This document shows, piece after piece, positions 1 to 8,058 of a stretch of DNA of 64,000 nucleotides. The notes under the pieces are model-generated. The model was not told the origin of the DNA. It ran no database searches and saw only the letters and a program-made list of their open reading frames with translations. Position numbers and translations under genes: made by a program. Numbering within the stretch: position 1 is the first letter of the stretch; each line of letters begins with the position of its first letter. The DNA lies in contig NZ_JAHRWL010000003.1 of NCBI RefSeq assembly GCF_019104745.1, positions 62,001-126,000 of the forward strand, in the 5' to 3' direction. This stretch comes from Thalassococcus arenae (GTDB lineage: Bacteria > Pseudomonadota > Alphaproteobacteria > Rhodobacterales > Rhodobacteraceae).

Positions 1-819
1 CGCTCCCATGGTCATTCCTTGAACGAAGTATTTCCGGATCATCAGCGCCAGCACGAACATCGGCGCCATGATGATGATTCCCGCCGCGCTCAGCAGGTTC
101 CACAGATCGCCCTCTTCGGCCTTGAACAGCGCCAGCCCGATCGGCAGCGTCACCGCGTTCTTGTTGGTCAGGATCAGAGCGAACAGGAATTCGTTCCAGG
201 CGATGATGAAACAGAAGATCGCGCTGGTCAGCAGGCCGGGCGCGGCCATCGGCAGCACGATGTTGCGGATCACCTGCAGGCGCGACGACCCGTCCACCAT
301 CGCCGCTTCCTCGGTGTCCAGCGGGATGCCGTCGATGAAGCCCTTGATCATCCAGATCGCGAAGGGCATCACGATGGCCAGGTTGACCAGGATCAGGCCG
401 CTCCGCGTGTCCAGCAGCCCGATATCCCGGAACATCACGAAGAACGGCAGGATGATCACCACCGCGGGCACGAACTGCGTGGCCAGAATGGTCACCAGCA
501 TCATCGTCTCGCCGGTCAGGCGGAAGCGGCTGAACGAATAGGCCGCCAACGTCGCGATGGGGATCGCGATGATCACGGTTACCAGGGCCACGATGGTCGA
601 GTTGAAGAGTTTTTCGCCCAGACGGTACGGATCGTCGAACACGATGCCGAAATTCTCGAGCGTCGGGGTGAAGAACAGCTTGAGCTGGTAGACGTCGACA
701 TGGGTTTTGAACGCCGCCAGGAAGATCCAGATGATCGGCACCAGCATCACGAACATGGCGATCAGGATCAGCACGGTGTGCACCGCGCCCCAAAGCTGTT
801 TTCTTTGTCTGCCGGTCAT
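1..819 (-). CDS. Carbohydrate ABC transporter permease, MalG type (3' end cut by window edge)
   Basis: Inner-membrane permease of a CUT1-type sugar importer. The frame opens at the ATG at 819 (MTGRQRKQ), stays open for 273 codons and reaches the window edge with KYFVQGMTMGA, the usual end of MalG-type permeases, so only a few codons are missing. It has an N-terminal membrane segment, a periplasmic loop and the EAA loop (EEAAMVDGSSRLQVIRNIVLP) that contacts the ATPase. It starts 4 bases after the stop of the partner permease at 824-1696, so the two are probably translationally coupled. The ATPase must lie off the left edge. The substrate cannot be told from the permease. Confidence 0.9.
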   Translation of the reverse strand, partial: MTGRQRKQLWGAVHTVLILIAMFVMLVPIIWIFLAAFKTHVDVYQLKLFFTPTLENFGIVFDDPYRLGEKLFNSTIVALVTVIIAIPIATLAAYSFSRFRLTGETMMLVTILATQFVPAVVIILPFFVMFRDIGLLDTRSGLILVNLAIVMPFAIWMIKGFIDGIPLDTEEAAMVDGSSRLQVIRNIVLPMAAPGLLTSAIFCFIIAWNEFLFALILTNKNAVTLPIGLALFKAEEGDLWNLLSAAGIIIMAPMFVLALMIRKYFVQGMTMGA

Positions 820-823
820 CGCG

Positions 824-1696
824 TCATGCCTTTCGGAACACGAACTTGGCATAGGCGTAGGTCAGGAAGATCATCGGGATCACCATCAGCCAGGCGACCG
901 AGGCGGAATAGCCGATCTGCCCGTATTTCATGCCGTTGAAGTAGATGTAGTGGCTGAGCGTCTGGGTCGCCGTGCCGGGCCCGCCATTGGTCAGCATGAA
1001 GACCTGGTCGAAGGTCTTCAGGCTGAAGATCGACTTGAGAATGATGACAACGGCCAGCACCGGGGCAAGCTGCGGCAGCGTCACGTCGCGGAAGACCCGC
1101 CAACCGCTGGCGCCGTCGACCTGCGCGGCCTCGATCGTGTCGCGCGGGACGCTGGCCAAGCCGCCGATCAGGACAAGTGTCAGGAACGGTATCCAGCCCC
1201 AGACATCGGCCATGACCACGACCGCGAAGGCCAGGTTCGGATCGGCCAGCCAGCTGACATCGGCCAGCGGCGGGATCAGCACGCCGAAGAAGGCATCGAA
1301 CAGACCGAATTCAGGGTTGAACATGAAACGGAAGGACACACCGATCAGCGCCGGGCTCATGGCGAAGGGCAGGATCAGAAGCGTCTGGGCCGAACTGCGC
1401 AACCGCCCGCCTGGCGCCAGCAAAAGTGCCAGCGCCAAGGCGAAAACCGTCGTCAGCCCCACCGTCAGCACGGTGTAGACGGCGGTCACCCAGACTGAAT
1501 TCCAGAAGGCGGGTTCCTCGAAAAACGCCCAGGTGTAGTTTTCCCAGCCCAGGTATTGATCCAGCGATCCGGGCCGGTTCAGCCGGCCCACGGTGAAGGA
1601 CAGCCGCGCCGCTTCGATCAGCGGCCAGATCGCCGTCGCGAACACGACAACGACTGCCGGCATGACAAGCAGGTATTTCAACGTGTTGTCGCGCAT
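824..1696 (-). CDS. Carbohydrate ABC transporter permease, MalF type
   Basis: A 290-residue inner-membrane permease with six predicted hydrophobic segments. The first is LLVMPAVVVVFATAIWPL near residues 9-26. An EAA-type loop (IEAAQVDGASGWRVFRDVTLPQL) lies near residues 190-212. Length and motifs fit the first permease of a CUT1 importer. It sits between the binding-protein gene upstream (1795-3120) and the second permease downstream. Its ribosome binding site is weak (GGGTGA), and a strong hairpin precedes it, which suggests less expression than the binding protein. The substrate is unknown. Confidence 0.9.
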   Translation of the reverse strand: MRDNTLKYLLVMPAVVVVFATAIWPLIEAARLSFTVGRLNRPGSLDQYLGWENYTWAFFEEPAFWNSVWVTAVYTVLTVGLTTVFALALALLLAPGGRLRSSAQTLLILPFAMSPALIGVSFRFMFNPEFGLFDAFFGVLIPPLADVSWLADPNLAFAVVVMADVWGWIPFLTLVLIGGLASVPRDTIEAAQVDGASGWRVFRDVTLPQLAPVLAVVIILKSIFSLKTFDQVFMLTNGGPGTATQTLSHYIYFNGMKYGQIGYSASVAWLMVIPMIFLTYAYAKFVFRKA

Positions 1697-1744
1697 CGCA
1701 AGTCACCCGGACCGCCCGTTGTGAGGGGCGTTCCCGTTAAATGC

Positions 1745-1766
1745 GGGGCGCGACGTATCGCGCCCC
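1745..1766 (-). promoter_or_regulatory. Intercistronic stem-loop after the binding-protein gene
   Basis: The arms GGGGCGCGA and TCGCGCCCC pair perfectly over 9 bp around a CGTA loop, 29 bases past the binding-protein stop. A second palindrome, CGTTTCGCGAAACG, lies at 1771-1784. No U-tract follows, so mRNA stabilisation or partial termination is more likely than full termination. Similar hairpins follow the other importer binding-protein genes here. Confidence 0.65.
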
Positions 1767-1794
1767 CTTTCGTTTCGCGAAACGGTGACGCGTG

Positions 1795-3120
1795 TCAGAG
1801 CCGGCCGGCGCGACGCAGCACCTTGTCCGCCCGCTCGGCCGCGTCCTTCATCAGCGTCTCGACATCGCCACCGGCGGCTGCCTCGGCGATCGCGGCCGAC
1901 AGGATGTCGCCGATCTCGGGCCATTCAGGGATCTGCGGCATGATGTCGGATTCCTTCAGGCTTTCCCAGGCTGCGGCCTGGATGCCGTCATTGGCCGCGT
2001 TCACATCCGCGTCCTGCAGCGACGAGATATGGGTCACCACGTTGTTGACGATCGGCTTGCCAGCCACCTCGCGTTCGATCGCGTTGGCCTTGTCCATTTC
2101 AGGGTTGGACAGCCATTTCAGGAATTCCCAGGCGGCATCCTGGTTCTGCGAATAGGTCGAGATCGAGAACGGCATCGAGATCGCGTAGGTCTTGGTCTTG
2201 CCCTGGTAGGACGGCATGCCGGTAAAGGCGACCTGGTCCTTGGTCAGGGTCGAGCTTTCGGGGTTGTAGAAACCCGAATAAGCCCACCACCAGACCGGGA
2301 TCATCGCCGAATTGCCCTGCATGAAGGACTGCCGCGCATCCTGTTCGACGAAGGCCAGCGAGTTCGGGTTGGTCACCTGGTGGACGGTGTGCAGTTCGAT
2401 ATAGTCCTTGGTGGCCTGGATGCCCTCGGGCGAGGCCCACGCGGCGCTGCCGTCCTCGTTGAAGATGTCGGCCCCGGCCGCCCAGAGGAAATTGATCCAG
2501 ATGAACAGGTTCTGCCGGTTGCCGTCGTTGTTGTAATACAGCGCAAGCGGCGCGATATCGGGATGGGTTTCCTTCAGCTCCTTGCCGATCCGTATCACGT
2601 CATCCCAGGATTTCGGCGGCTCGGGGATCAGGTCCTTGCGATAGAACATCAACTGCGGATGGGCGCGCAGCGGAAAGCCCAGCGTTTCGCCTTCGTATTG
2701 CGCCGACCGGGCGAAGGCCGCGGGGTAGCGGTCCATCGAGATGCCGTCGCGCGCCATCAGTTCGTCGATACGCTTGAGCCAATGGGCGTTCGGCGGCCCC
2801 CAGCTGTCGAGGTAATTGACCACGTCGAAGGTGCCGTTGGCGGCGATGCCTTCGGCGTTGATCTTTTCCTGGAGCGATCCGAAGGGAATGAAGGTCCACT
2901 CGGTTTCGATGCCGGTCAGTTCGGTGAATTCCTCGTCGCGCAGCATCAGGCCGTCGAATTGGGGGGTCACCACGCTGAGGATGTTCAGCTTGGTGCCGGC
3001 AAAGGGCTTGTCCGGCAGCAGATTGTATTTCTCCAGATGCCCGCCGGCTACCAACGCCATCGGTGACAGCGCAATCGCGGCGGCCACGGCAGCCGTAGCC
3101 ATAAACGTTCTTTTACGCAT
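1795..3120 (-). CDS. Extracellular carbohydrate-binding protein of ABC importer
   Basis: Periplasmic solute-binding protein of the SBP_bac_1 (MalE-like) type, 441 residues. The ATG at 3120 is chosen because GGGAGGA lies just upstream and a clear Sec signal peptide follows (MRKRTFMATAAVAAAIALSPM), probably cleaved near the AGGH segment. A more upstream in-frame start at 3333 would bury the signal peptide. It is the first gene of a minus-strand operon with two permeases. Tandem palindromes at 3169-3203 lie just upstream and may control it. No specific sugar can be assigned. Confidence 0.9.
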   Translation of the reverse strand: MRKRTFMATAAVAAAIALSPMALVAGGHLEKYNLLPDKPFAGTKLNILSVVTPQFDGLMLRDEEFTELTGIETEWTFIPFGSLQEKINAEGIAANGTFDVVNYLDSWGPPNAHWLKRIDELMARDGISMDRYPAAFARSAQYEGETLGFPLRAHPQLMFYRKDLIPEPPKSWDDVIRIGKELKETHPDIAPLALYYNNDGNRQNLFIWINFLWAAGADIFNEDGSAAWASPEGIQATKDYIELHTVHQVTNPNSLAFVEQDARQSFMQGNSAMIPVWWWAYSGFYNPESSTLTKDQVAFTGMPSYQGKTKTYAISMPFSISTYSQNQDAAWEFLKWLSNPEMDKANAIEREVAGKPIVNNVVTHISSLQDADVNAANDGIQAAAWESLKESDIMPQIPEWPEIGDILSAAIAEAAAGGDVETLMKDAAERADKVLRRAGRL

Positions 3121-3168
3121 TGATTCCTCCCGTTCACATGTTTTGTTTTCTCGACCATAGCGAGCCGT

Positions 3169-3203
3169 GAATGCGTATTCAACAGTTATGAATGCGCATT
3201 CAT
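3169..3203. promoter_or_regulatory. Tandem palindromic operator between divergent transcription units
   Basis: The box ATGAATGCGCATTCAT at 3188-3203 is a perfect 16-base palindrome. GAATGCGTATTC at 3169-3180 is a second copy with one mismatched pair. Their centres are 21 bases apart, two helical turns, which favours cooperative binding on one DNA face. They sit 49-83 bases upstream of the binding-protein start, inside a 333-base divergent region (3121-3453) that otherwise shows no gene. TGAAT-N4-ATTCA resembles TetR-family operators from general knowledge. No such regulator is encoded in the window. Confidence 0.6.
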
Positions 3204-3453
3204 CAGCAGGCGTCCCCCGCCGGAACCGGCAAGGAACTGCCGCCGATGCGCGTTTTCTCAGCCCGGCTCTCCGACGCGCGGGTGTTCGTGTTCGGCGACG
3301 TCGCCCGCGGCAAAGCGATATGACTTCCGTCAAGGTTTTTCGCGGGTCGCTGGGTTAGGTCGGGATACCACGACTCGCACCGGCACTCTGCGCCACGAGG
3401 GTGCGCAGCGTCGCGACGGCGGCGCGCGTCGGCGAAAAGGAAAGGGCTTCGCG

Positions 3454-4029
3454 ATGTTCCAGATCAGACTTCACGGTCGCGGAGGGCAAGGCGTCGTGAC
3501 GGCGGCCGAGATGCTTTCGATCGCCGGTTTCATCGAAGGCAAGCACGCTCAGGCCTTTCCGTCCTTCGGGTCGGAACGCACCGGCGCACCGGTCGTGTCT
3601 TTCTGTCGGCTGGACGACAAGGAAATCCGCCGACGCGAGCCGATCCTCGAACCCGATTGCCTGATCATCCAGGACCCGACGCTGTTCCATGCGCTCGATG
3701 TCTTCCAGGGGCTGAAGGCGGACGGCTTCGTTCTGATCAACACCACCAAGGATTGGCACGAGTTGGGGATCGCCGACAAAGTCAGCCACCTGCCCCGAGG
3801 TCACGTGGTCGGTGTGAACGCCACGGCGTTGGCCAAACAGCATGTTGGCCGCCCGGTGCCCAACGCGGCGCTGCTGGGCGGCTTCGCCGCGATCACCGGC
3901 GAAATACACCTGGAGAGCGTCGAAAAGGCGATTGCAACGAAATTCAGCGGGCCCGTTGCCGCCGGCAACATCGCTGCCGCGCAGGCCGCTTATGCCGCGG
4001 CCCTGGGAAAGGACCTTGAGAATGCTTAA
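3454..4029 (+). CDS. porG: 2-oxoacid:acceptor oxidoreductase, gamma subunit
   Basis: A 191-residue gamma subunit of the pyruvate/2-oxoacid ferredoxin oxidoreductase family. It opens with the diagnostic IRLHGRGGQGVVTAAEML segment (residues 4-21), then FPSFGSERTGAPV near residues 42-54. It is the first gene of a four-gene unit; the alpha gene starts 8 bases before its stop. It reads away from the divergent ABC operon. Enzymes of this family oxidatively decarboxylate a 2-oxoacid to acyl-CoA and CO2. Pyruvate is the likely substrate because lactate uptake and oxidation genes lie next door, but sequence alone does not exclude other 2-oxoacids. Confidence 0.9.
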   Translation: MFQIRLHGRGGQGVVTAAEMLSIAGFIEGKHAQAFPSFGSERTGAPVVSFCRLDDKEIRRREPILEPDCLIIQDPTLFHALDVFQGLKADGFVLINTTKDWHELGIADKVSHLPRGHVVGVNATALAKQHVGRPVPNAALLGGFAAITGEIHLESVEKAIATKFSGPVAAGNIAAAQAAYAAALGKDLENA

Positions 4030-5296
4030 ACAGCTCGAAGGCAGCCATGCGGTCGCCGAAGCCATCGCGCTCTGCCGCCCCGAAGTGATCTGCGCCTATC
4101 CGATCAGCCCGCAGACCCATATCGTCGAACACTGCGGCGAACTGGTGCGCGAAGGCAAGATGGGCCGCTGCGAGTACATGAACGTCGAAAGCGAATTCGC
4201 CGCCCTGTCGGCCTGCATCGGCTCGTCCGCTTGCGGTGCGCGCACCTACACGGCCACGGCCAGCCAGGGTCTGCTCTACATGGCCGAAGCGGTCTACAAC
4301 GCGTCCGGCCTGGGCCTGCCCATCGTGATGACCATTGCCAACCGGGCCATCGGGGCGCCGATCAACATCTGGAACGACCATACCGACAGCATGTCGATGC
4401 GCGACGCGGGCTGGATCCAGCTGTTCGCCGAAACCAACCAGGAAGCGCTGGACCTGCACATCCAGGCCTTCAAGATCGCCGAACGCCTGTCGCAGCCGGT
4501 GATGGTCTGCATGGACGGCTTCATCCTGACGCATGCCTATGAACGGGTGGACATGCCGACGCAGGAGCAGGTCGACCAGTTCCTCCCGCCGCTGCAGCCC
4601 CGCCAGGTGCTGGACCCGTCGAACCCCTATTCCATCGGCGCGATGGTGGGCCCCGAGGCATTCACCGAGGTGCGCTATCTGGCCCATGACAAGCAGATGC
4701 AGGCGCTGGACGTGATCCCCGAGATCGCGGCCGAGTTCCGGGACATCTTCGGACGCGACAGCGGCGGGCTGATCCGCGAATACCGCACCAAGGGCGCCGA
4801 GACGATCGTCGTCACGCTGGGCTCGGTCGCCGGCACCATCAAGGACACCGTCGACGAAATGCGGGACGCCGGCGAAAAGATCGGCGTCGTGACCATCGGA
4901 TCGTTCCGTCCCTTCCCCGGTGCCGCCCTGCGCGCGGCGCTGCAGGGCGCGAAACGCGTCGTGGTGGTCGAAAAGAGCTTTGCGCTCGGCTTTGGCGGGG
5001 TCGTGGCCAATAATATCATGATGTCGATGCAGGGCACCGGCATTCACGTGCACACCGTCGTCGCCGGCCTGGGCGGGCGGCCGATCACCATACCATCGCT
5101 GCATCGGCTTTTCGCCACGGCCGTCCGCGACGAACTGGAAGACGTGCATTTCCTTGACCTGCGATGGGACATCGTCAAGGCCGAGATCGCGCGGCAGCGG
5201 GCACAGATCGCGTCCGGCCCGGTCGCCGAAAGCATCCTGCGCAACATCCAGTCAGACACCGCCGGACAATCGGCCAGCCAGGGGGTCCGGGCATGA
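4022..5296 (+). CDS. porA: 2-oxoacid:acceptor oxidoreductase, alpha subunit
   Basis: A 424-residue alpha subunit. The ATG at 4022 gives MLKQLEGSHAVAEAIALCRPEV, the normal start of PorA-type chains (pyrimidine-binding domain I). A longer frame from 3842 only overlaps the gamma gene and is rejected. The segment YPISPQTHIVE and the glutamate in MNVESEFAALSA fit the TPP-activating and substrate-loop region. A transketolase C-terminal-like domain II starts near residue 255 (AETIVVTLGSVAGT). It overlaps gamma by 8 bases and beta by an ATGA, so the stoichiometry is probably set by coupled translation. Confidence 0.92.
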   Translation: MLKQLEGSHAVAEAIALCRPEVICAYPISPQTHIVEHCGELVREGKMGRCEYMNVESEFAALSACIGSSACGARTYTATASQGLLYMAEAVYNASGLGLPIVMTIANRAIGAPINIWNDHTDSMSMRDAGWIQLFAETNQEALDLHIQAFKIAERLSQPVMVCMDGFILTHAYERVDMPTQEQVDQFLPPLQPRQVLDPSNPYSIGAMVGPEAFTEVRYLAHDKQMQALDVIPEIAAEFRDIFGRDSGGLIREYRTKGAETIVVTLGSVAGTIKDTVDEMRDAGEKIGVVTIGSFRPFPGAALRAALQGAKRVVVVEKSFALGFGGVVANNIMMSMQGTGIHVHTVVAGLGGRPITIPSLHRLFATAVRDELEDVHFLDLRWDIVKAEIARQRAQIASGPVAESILRNIQSDTAGQSASQGVRA

Positions 5297-6324
5297 AACA
5301 GATCGACGAACTCAGCCCCGAACAGAAGGTCAAGTTCTACCAGAAGGGCACGTTCACCGTCGGCAACCGGCTGGTGGACCAGGCCAACCGCACGGTCCAG
5401 GCCTCGATGGCCCGGTCGAACGCGATCACCAGCGGCCACCGTGCCTGCCAGGGCTGCGGCGAAGCGCTCGGCGCGCGCTATGCGCTGGACACCGCGATGC
5501 GGGCGACGGGCGGCAACATGATCGCCGCCAATGCGACCGGCTGTCTCGAGGTCTTTACCACGCCCTATCCCGAGACCAGCTGGCAGATGCCGTGGATGCA
5601 TTCGCTGTTCGGCAACGCGCCCGCCGTGGCCAGCGGCATGCAGGCGGCGATGAAGGCCAAGGGCCGCGACACCCGCATCATCGCCCAGGGCGGCGATGGC
5701 GGTACGGTGGATATCGGCTTTGGCTGCCTGTCGGGCATGTTCGAACGCAACGATGACGTGCTCTACATCTGCTACGACAACGAAGCCTACATGAACACCG
5801 GCGTGCAACGGTCCGGGGCGACCCCGGGTGGCGCACGCACCGCGACAACGATGCCGGTGGGCGAGCAATATCCGGGCAACGTGTTCGGCACCGGCAAGAA
5901 CCTGCCCCGCATCGCCATGGCCCATAACATCCCTTACGTGGCGACGGCGTCGGTTGCCTATCTGCAGGATCTGGAAGCCAAGGTGGAACGGGCCATGCAG
6001 ATCCACGGCGCACGCTACATCCACGTCTACGTCCCCTGCCCGCTTGGCTGGGGTTGCGCGTCGCATGAAACGATCAACCTCGCGCGGCTCGTGGTGGAAA
6101 CCGGGTTCTTCCCGCTGTTCGAGGCCGAACACGGCAGGGTGGTCCGGACGCGCCCGATCCGCAGCCGCGTGCCGATCGAGGAATATCTGAGGCCGCAGCG
6201 CCGGTTCGCGCACCTGTTCAAGACCGAAAGCGGGAAGGCGGCGATCGCCAAGCTTCAGGCCATGTGCGACCACAACATCGCGGAATTCGATCTTCTGCGC
6301 GAAGAAGAGGAGACGGGCCGATGA
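5293..6324 (+). CDS. porB: 2-oxoacid:acceptor oxidoreductase, beta subunit (TPP and 4Fe-4S)
   Basis: A 343-residue beta subunit. The ATG at 5293 overlaps the alpha stop. Cys52 and Cys55 (ACQGCGEA), Cys84 and a later Cys (249 or 255) fit the four ligands of the proximal 4Fe-4S cluster. The TPP/Mg site is GGDGGTVDIGFG near residues 133-144, followed by NEAYMNTGVQ. The motif VPCPLGWGC near residues 248-255 is of the kind I associate with pyruvate-type enzymes. Family knowledge: such enzymes are common in anaerobes and less usual in roseobacters, so it may work under low oxygen alongside N2O respiration. Confidence 0.92.
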   Translation: MKQIDELSPEQKVKFYQKGTFTVGNRLVDQANRTVQASMARSNAITSGHRACQGCGEALGARYALDTAMRATGGNMIAANATGCLEVFTTPYPETSWQMPWMHSLFGNAPAVASGMQAAMKAKGRDTRIIAQGGDGGTVDIGFGCLSGMFERNDDVLYICYDNEAYMNTGVQRSGATPGGARTATTMPVGEQYPGNVFGTGKNLPRIAMAHNIPYVATASVAYLQDLEAKVERAMQIHGARYIHVYVPCPLGWGCASHETINLARLVVETGFFPLFEAEHGRVVRTRPIRSRVPIEEYLRPQRRFAHLFKTESGKAAIAKLQAMCDHNIAEFDLLREEEETGR

Positions 6325-7964
6325 CCCTTCCCACCACCGCACCGTTCGCCGTCACGCTGGATGTCGGCACCTCGCTGGAAAACCACACCGGCAGCTGGCG
6401 CACCGAACGTCCCGTCTATCTGGACCGTCTGCCGCCCTGCAACAACGCCTGCCCGGCAGGTGAGAACATCCAGGCCTGGCTGGCGATGGCCGAAGAAGGC
6501 CGCTATGAGGATGCCTGGCGCGAGATCATGAACAACAACCCGCTGCCCGGGATCATGGGCCGCGCCTGCTATCACCCCTGCGAAACCGCCTGCAACCGCA
6601 AGGACATCGACAGCCCGGTGTCGATCCACGCCGTGGAACGCTTTCTGGACGACGAAGCGCGCAAGCAGGGCTGGTCCCCGCACGTGCCCGAAGCGGGATC
6701 CGGCAAGAAGGTTCTCGTCGTCGGCTCCGGCCCCTCGGGTCTGTCGGCCGCCTATCACCTGCGCCGGCTGGGTCATGCCGTGACGATCTACGAGGCCGGT
6801 CCGGTGGCGGGTGGCATGATGCGGTTCGGCATTCCCGCCTACCGCCTGCCCCGCGACATCGTCGAGGCCAACATTAAACGCATCGAAAACATGGGCGTGG
6901 AGTTCGTTCTTAACAAACGTGTCGAGGACATCGCAGCGGAAAAGGAGGCCGGCGGATTCGACGCCGTCTTCCTGGCCATCGGCGCCCATCTTGCCAACCG
7001 GGCCTATATCCCCTCTGCTGATGCCGGGCGCATCCTGGATGCGGTGGGCGTGTTGCACGACATGGAAATCGCGCAGGACAAGCCGATGCTGGGTCGCCGC
7101 GTGGTGGTCTATGGCGGCGGCAACACCGCGGTCGACGTCGCCCGCACCGCCAAGCGCATGGGCGCCGAAGAGGCGATCATCGTCTACCGCCGCACCCGCG
7201 ACCAGATGCCGGCCCATGATTTCGAGATGGACGAGGCGATGGAGGAAGGCGTCATCGTCAACTGGCTGACCACCATCAAGGAGGTGGGCGACGGCGGCAG
7301 GATCGTCGTCGAGCGGATGGAATTGGACGAGAACGGCAAACCCCAGCCCACGGGCGAGATGGACGAACTGGAGGCCGATACCGTCGTGATGGCGCTTGGG
7401 CAGAACGTCGATACGTCCTTTGTCGAAAAGCTGCCCGGCGTCGAGATCGAGAACAAGGTGATCCAGGTGAACGGCCAGTTCATGACCGGACATGCGGGCG
7501 TCTTCGCCGGGGGCGACATGGTGCCGTCTGAACGCACGGTGACGGTCGCTGTCGGGCACGGAAAACACGCCGCCCGCGCCATCCATGCCTGGCTGCAATC
7601 GAGTACCTACGAACGGCCGGCAAAGCCCGAGATCGCCGATTTCGACAAGCTGAACCCCTGGTACTACACCGACGCGCCGGAAACCGTTCAGCAGGTTCTG
7701 GACATCGAGCGCCGCAAATCGACCTTCGGCGAGGTGGTGGACGGGCTGGACGAGACCAATGCGCTTTACGAGGCGCGCCGTTGCCTGAGCTGCGGCAATT
7801 GCTTTGAATGCGACAATTGCTACGGCGTCTGCCCCGACAATGCGGTCATCAAGCTGGGTCCCGGCAAGCGGTTCGAATTCGACTACGATTATTGCAAGGG
7901 CTGCGGGATCTGCGTGGCTGAATGCCCCTGCGGCGCGATCAAGATGGTGCCCGAGGAAATCTGA
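6321..7964 (+). CDS. FAD/NAD(P)-binding GltD-like oxidoreductase fused to 2x[4Fe-4S] ferredoxin (delta-type subunit)
   Basis: A 547-residue fusion that starts at an ATG overlapping the beta stop. Cys40/44 and Cys83/87/91 form the N-terminal Fe-S domain of glutamate-synthase small subunits. The FAD site is VVGSGPSG at residues 133-140, and a second Rossmann motif (VVVYGGGNTAVDVA) lies near residue 262. The last 60 residues carry two ferredoxin motifs: CLSCGNCFECDNC...CP, and CKGCGICVAECPCG. No separate delta ferredoxin subunit is present, so this chain probably supplies it. Inference: electrons from the 2-oxoacid go to NAD(P)+ and not only to free ferredoxin. I recall an NADP-linked KorABC enzyme in Azoarcus as a precedent, which should be verified. 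Confidence 0.88.
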   Translation: MTLPTTAPFAVTLDVGTSLENHTGSWRTERPVYLDRLPPCNNACPAGENIQAWLAMAEEGRYEDAWREIMNNNPLPGIMGRACYHPCETACNRKDIDSPVSIHAVERFLDDEARKQGWSPHVPEAGSGKKVLVVGSGPSGLSAAYHLRRLGHAVTIYEAGPVAGGMMRFGIPAYRLPRDIVEANIKRIENMGVEFVLNKRVEDIAAEKEAGGFDAVFLAIGAHLANRAYIPSADAGRILDAVGVLHDMEIAQDKPMLGRRVVVYGGGNTAVDVARTAKRMGAEEAIIVYRRTRDQMPAHDFEMDEAMEEGVIVNWLTTIKEVGDGGRIVVERMELDENGKPQPTGEMDELEADTVVMALGQNVDTSFVEKLPGVEIENKVIQVNGQFMTGHAGVFAGGDMVPSERTVTVAVGHGKHAARAIHAWLQSSTYERPAKPEIADFDKLNPWYYTDAPETVQQVLDIERRKSTFGEVVDGLDETNALYEARRCLSCGNCFECDNCYGVCPDNAVIKLGPGKRFEFDYDYCKGCGICVAECPCGAIKMVPEEI

Positions 7965-8012
7965 CCGCGGGCGGCCCCGCCACGATCAAGCGCAGCCGCA
8001 AGATTAATAAAA

Positions 8013-8040
8013 GGCCCGCGCCGGGATACCGGCGCGGGCC
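8013..8040. terminator. Bidirectional Rho-independent terminator
   Basis: GGCCCGCGCCGG and CCGGCGCGGGCC pair over 12 bp around GATA, between the convergent oxidoreductase and lactate permease genes. On the minus strand TTTTATTAAT follows, a good U-tract for the permease transcript. On the plus strand the tail is TCTGTTCTTT. Confidence 0.85.
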
Positions 8041-8058
8041 TCTGTTCTTTCGGCTGCT

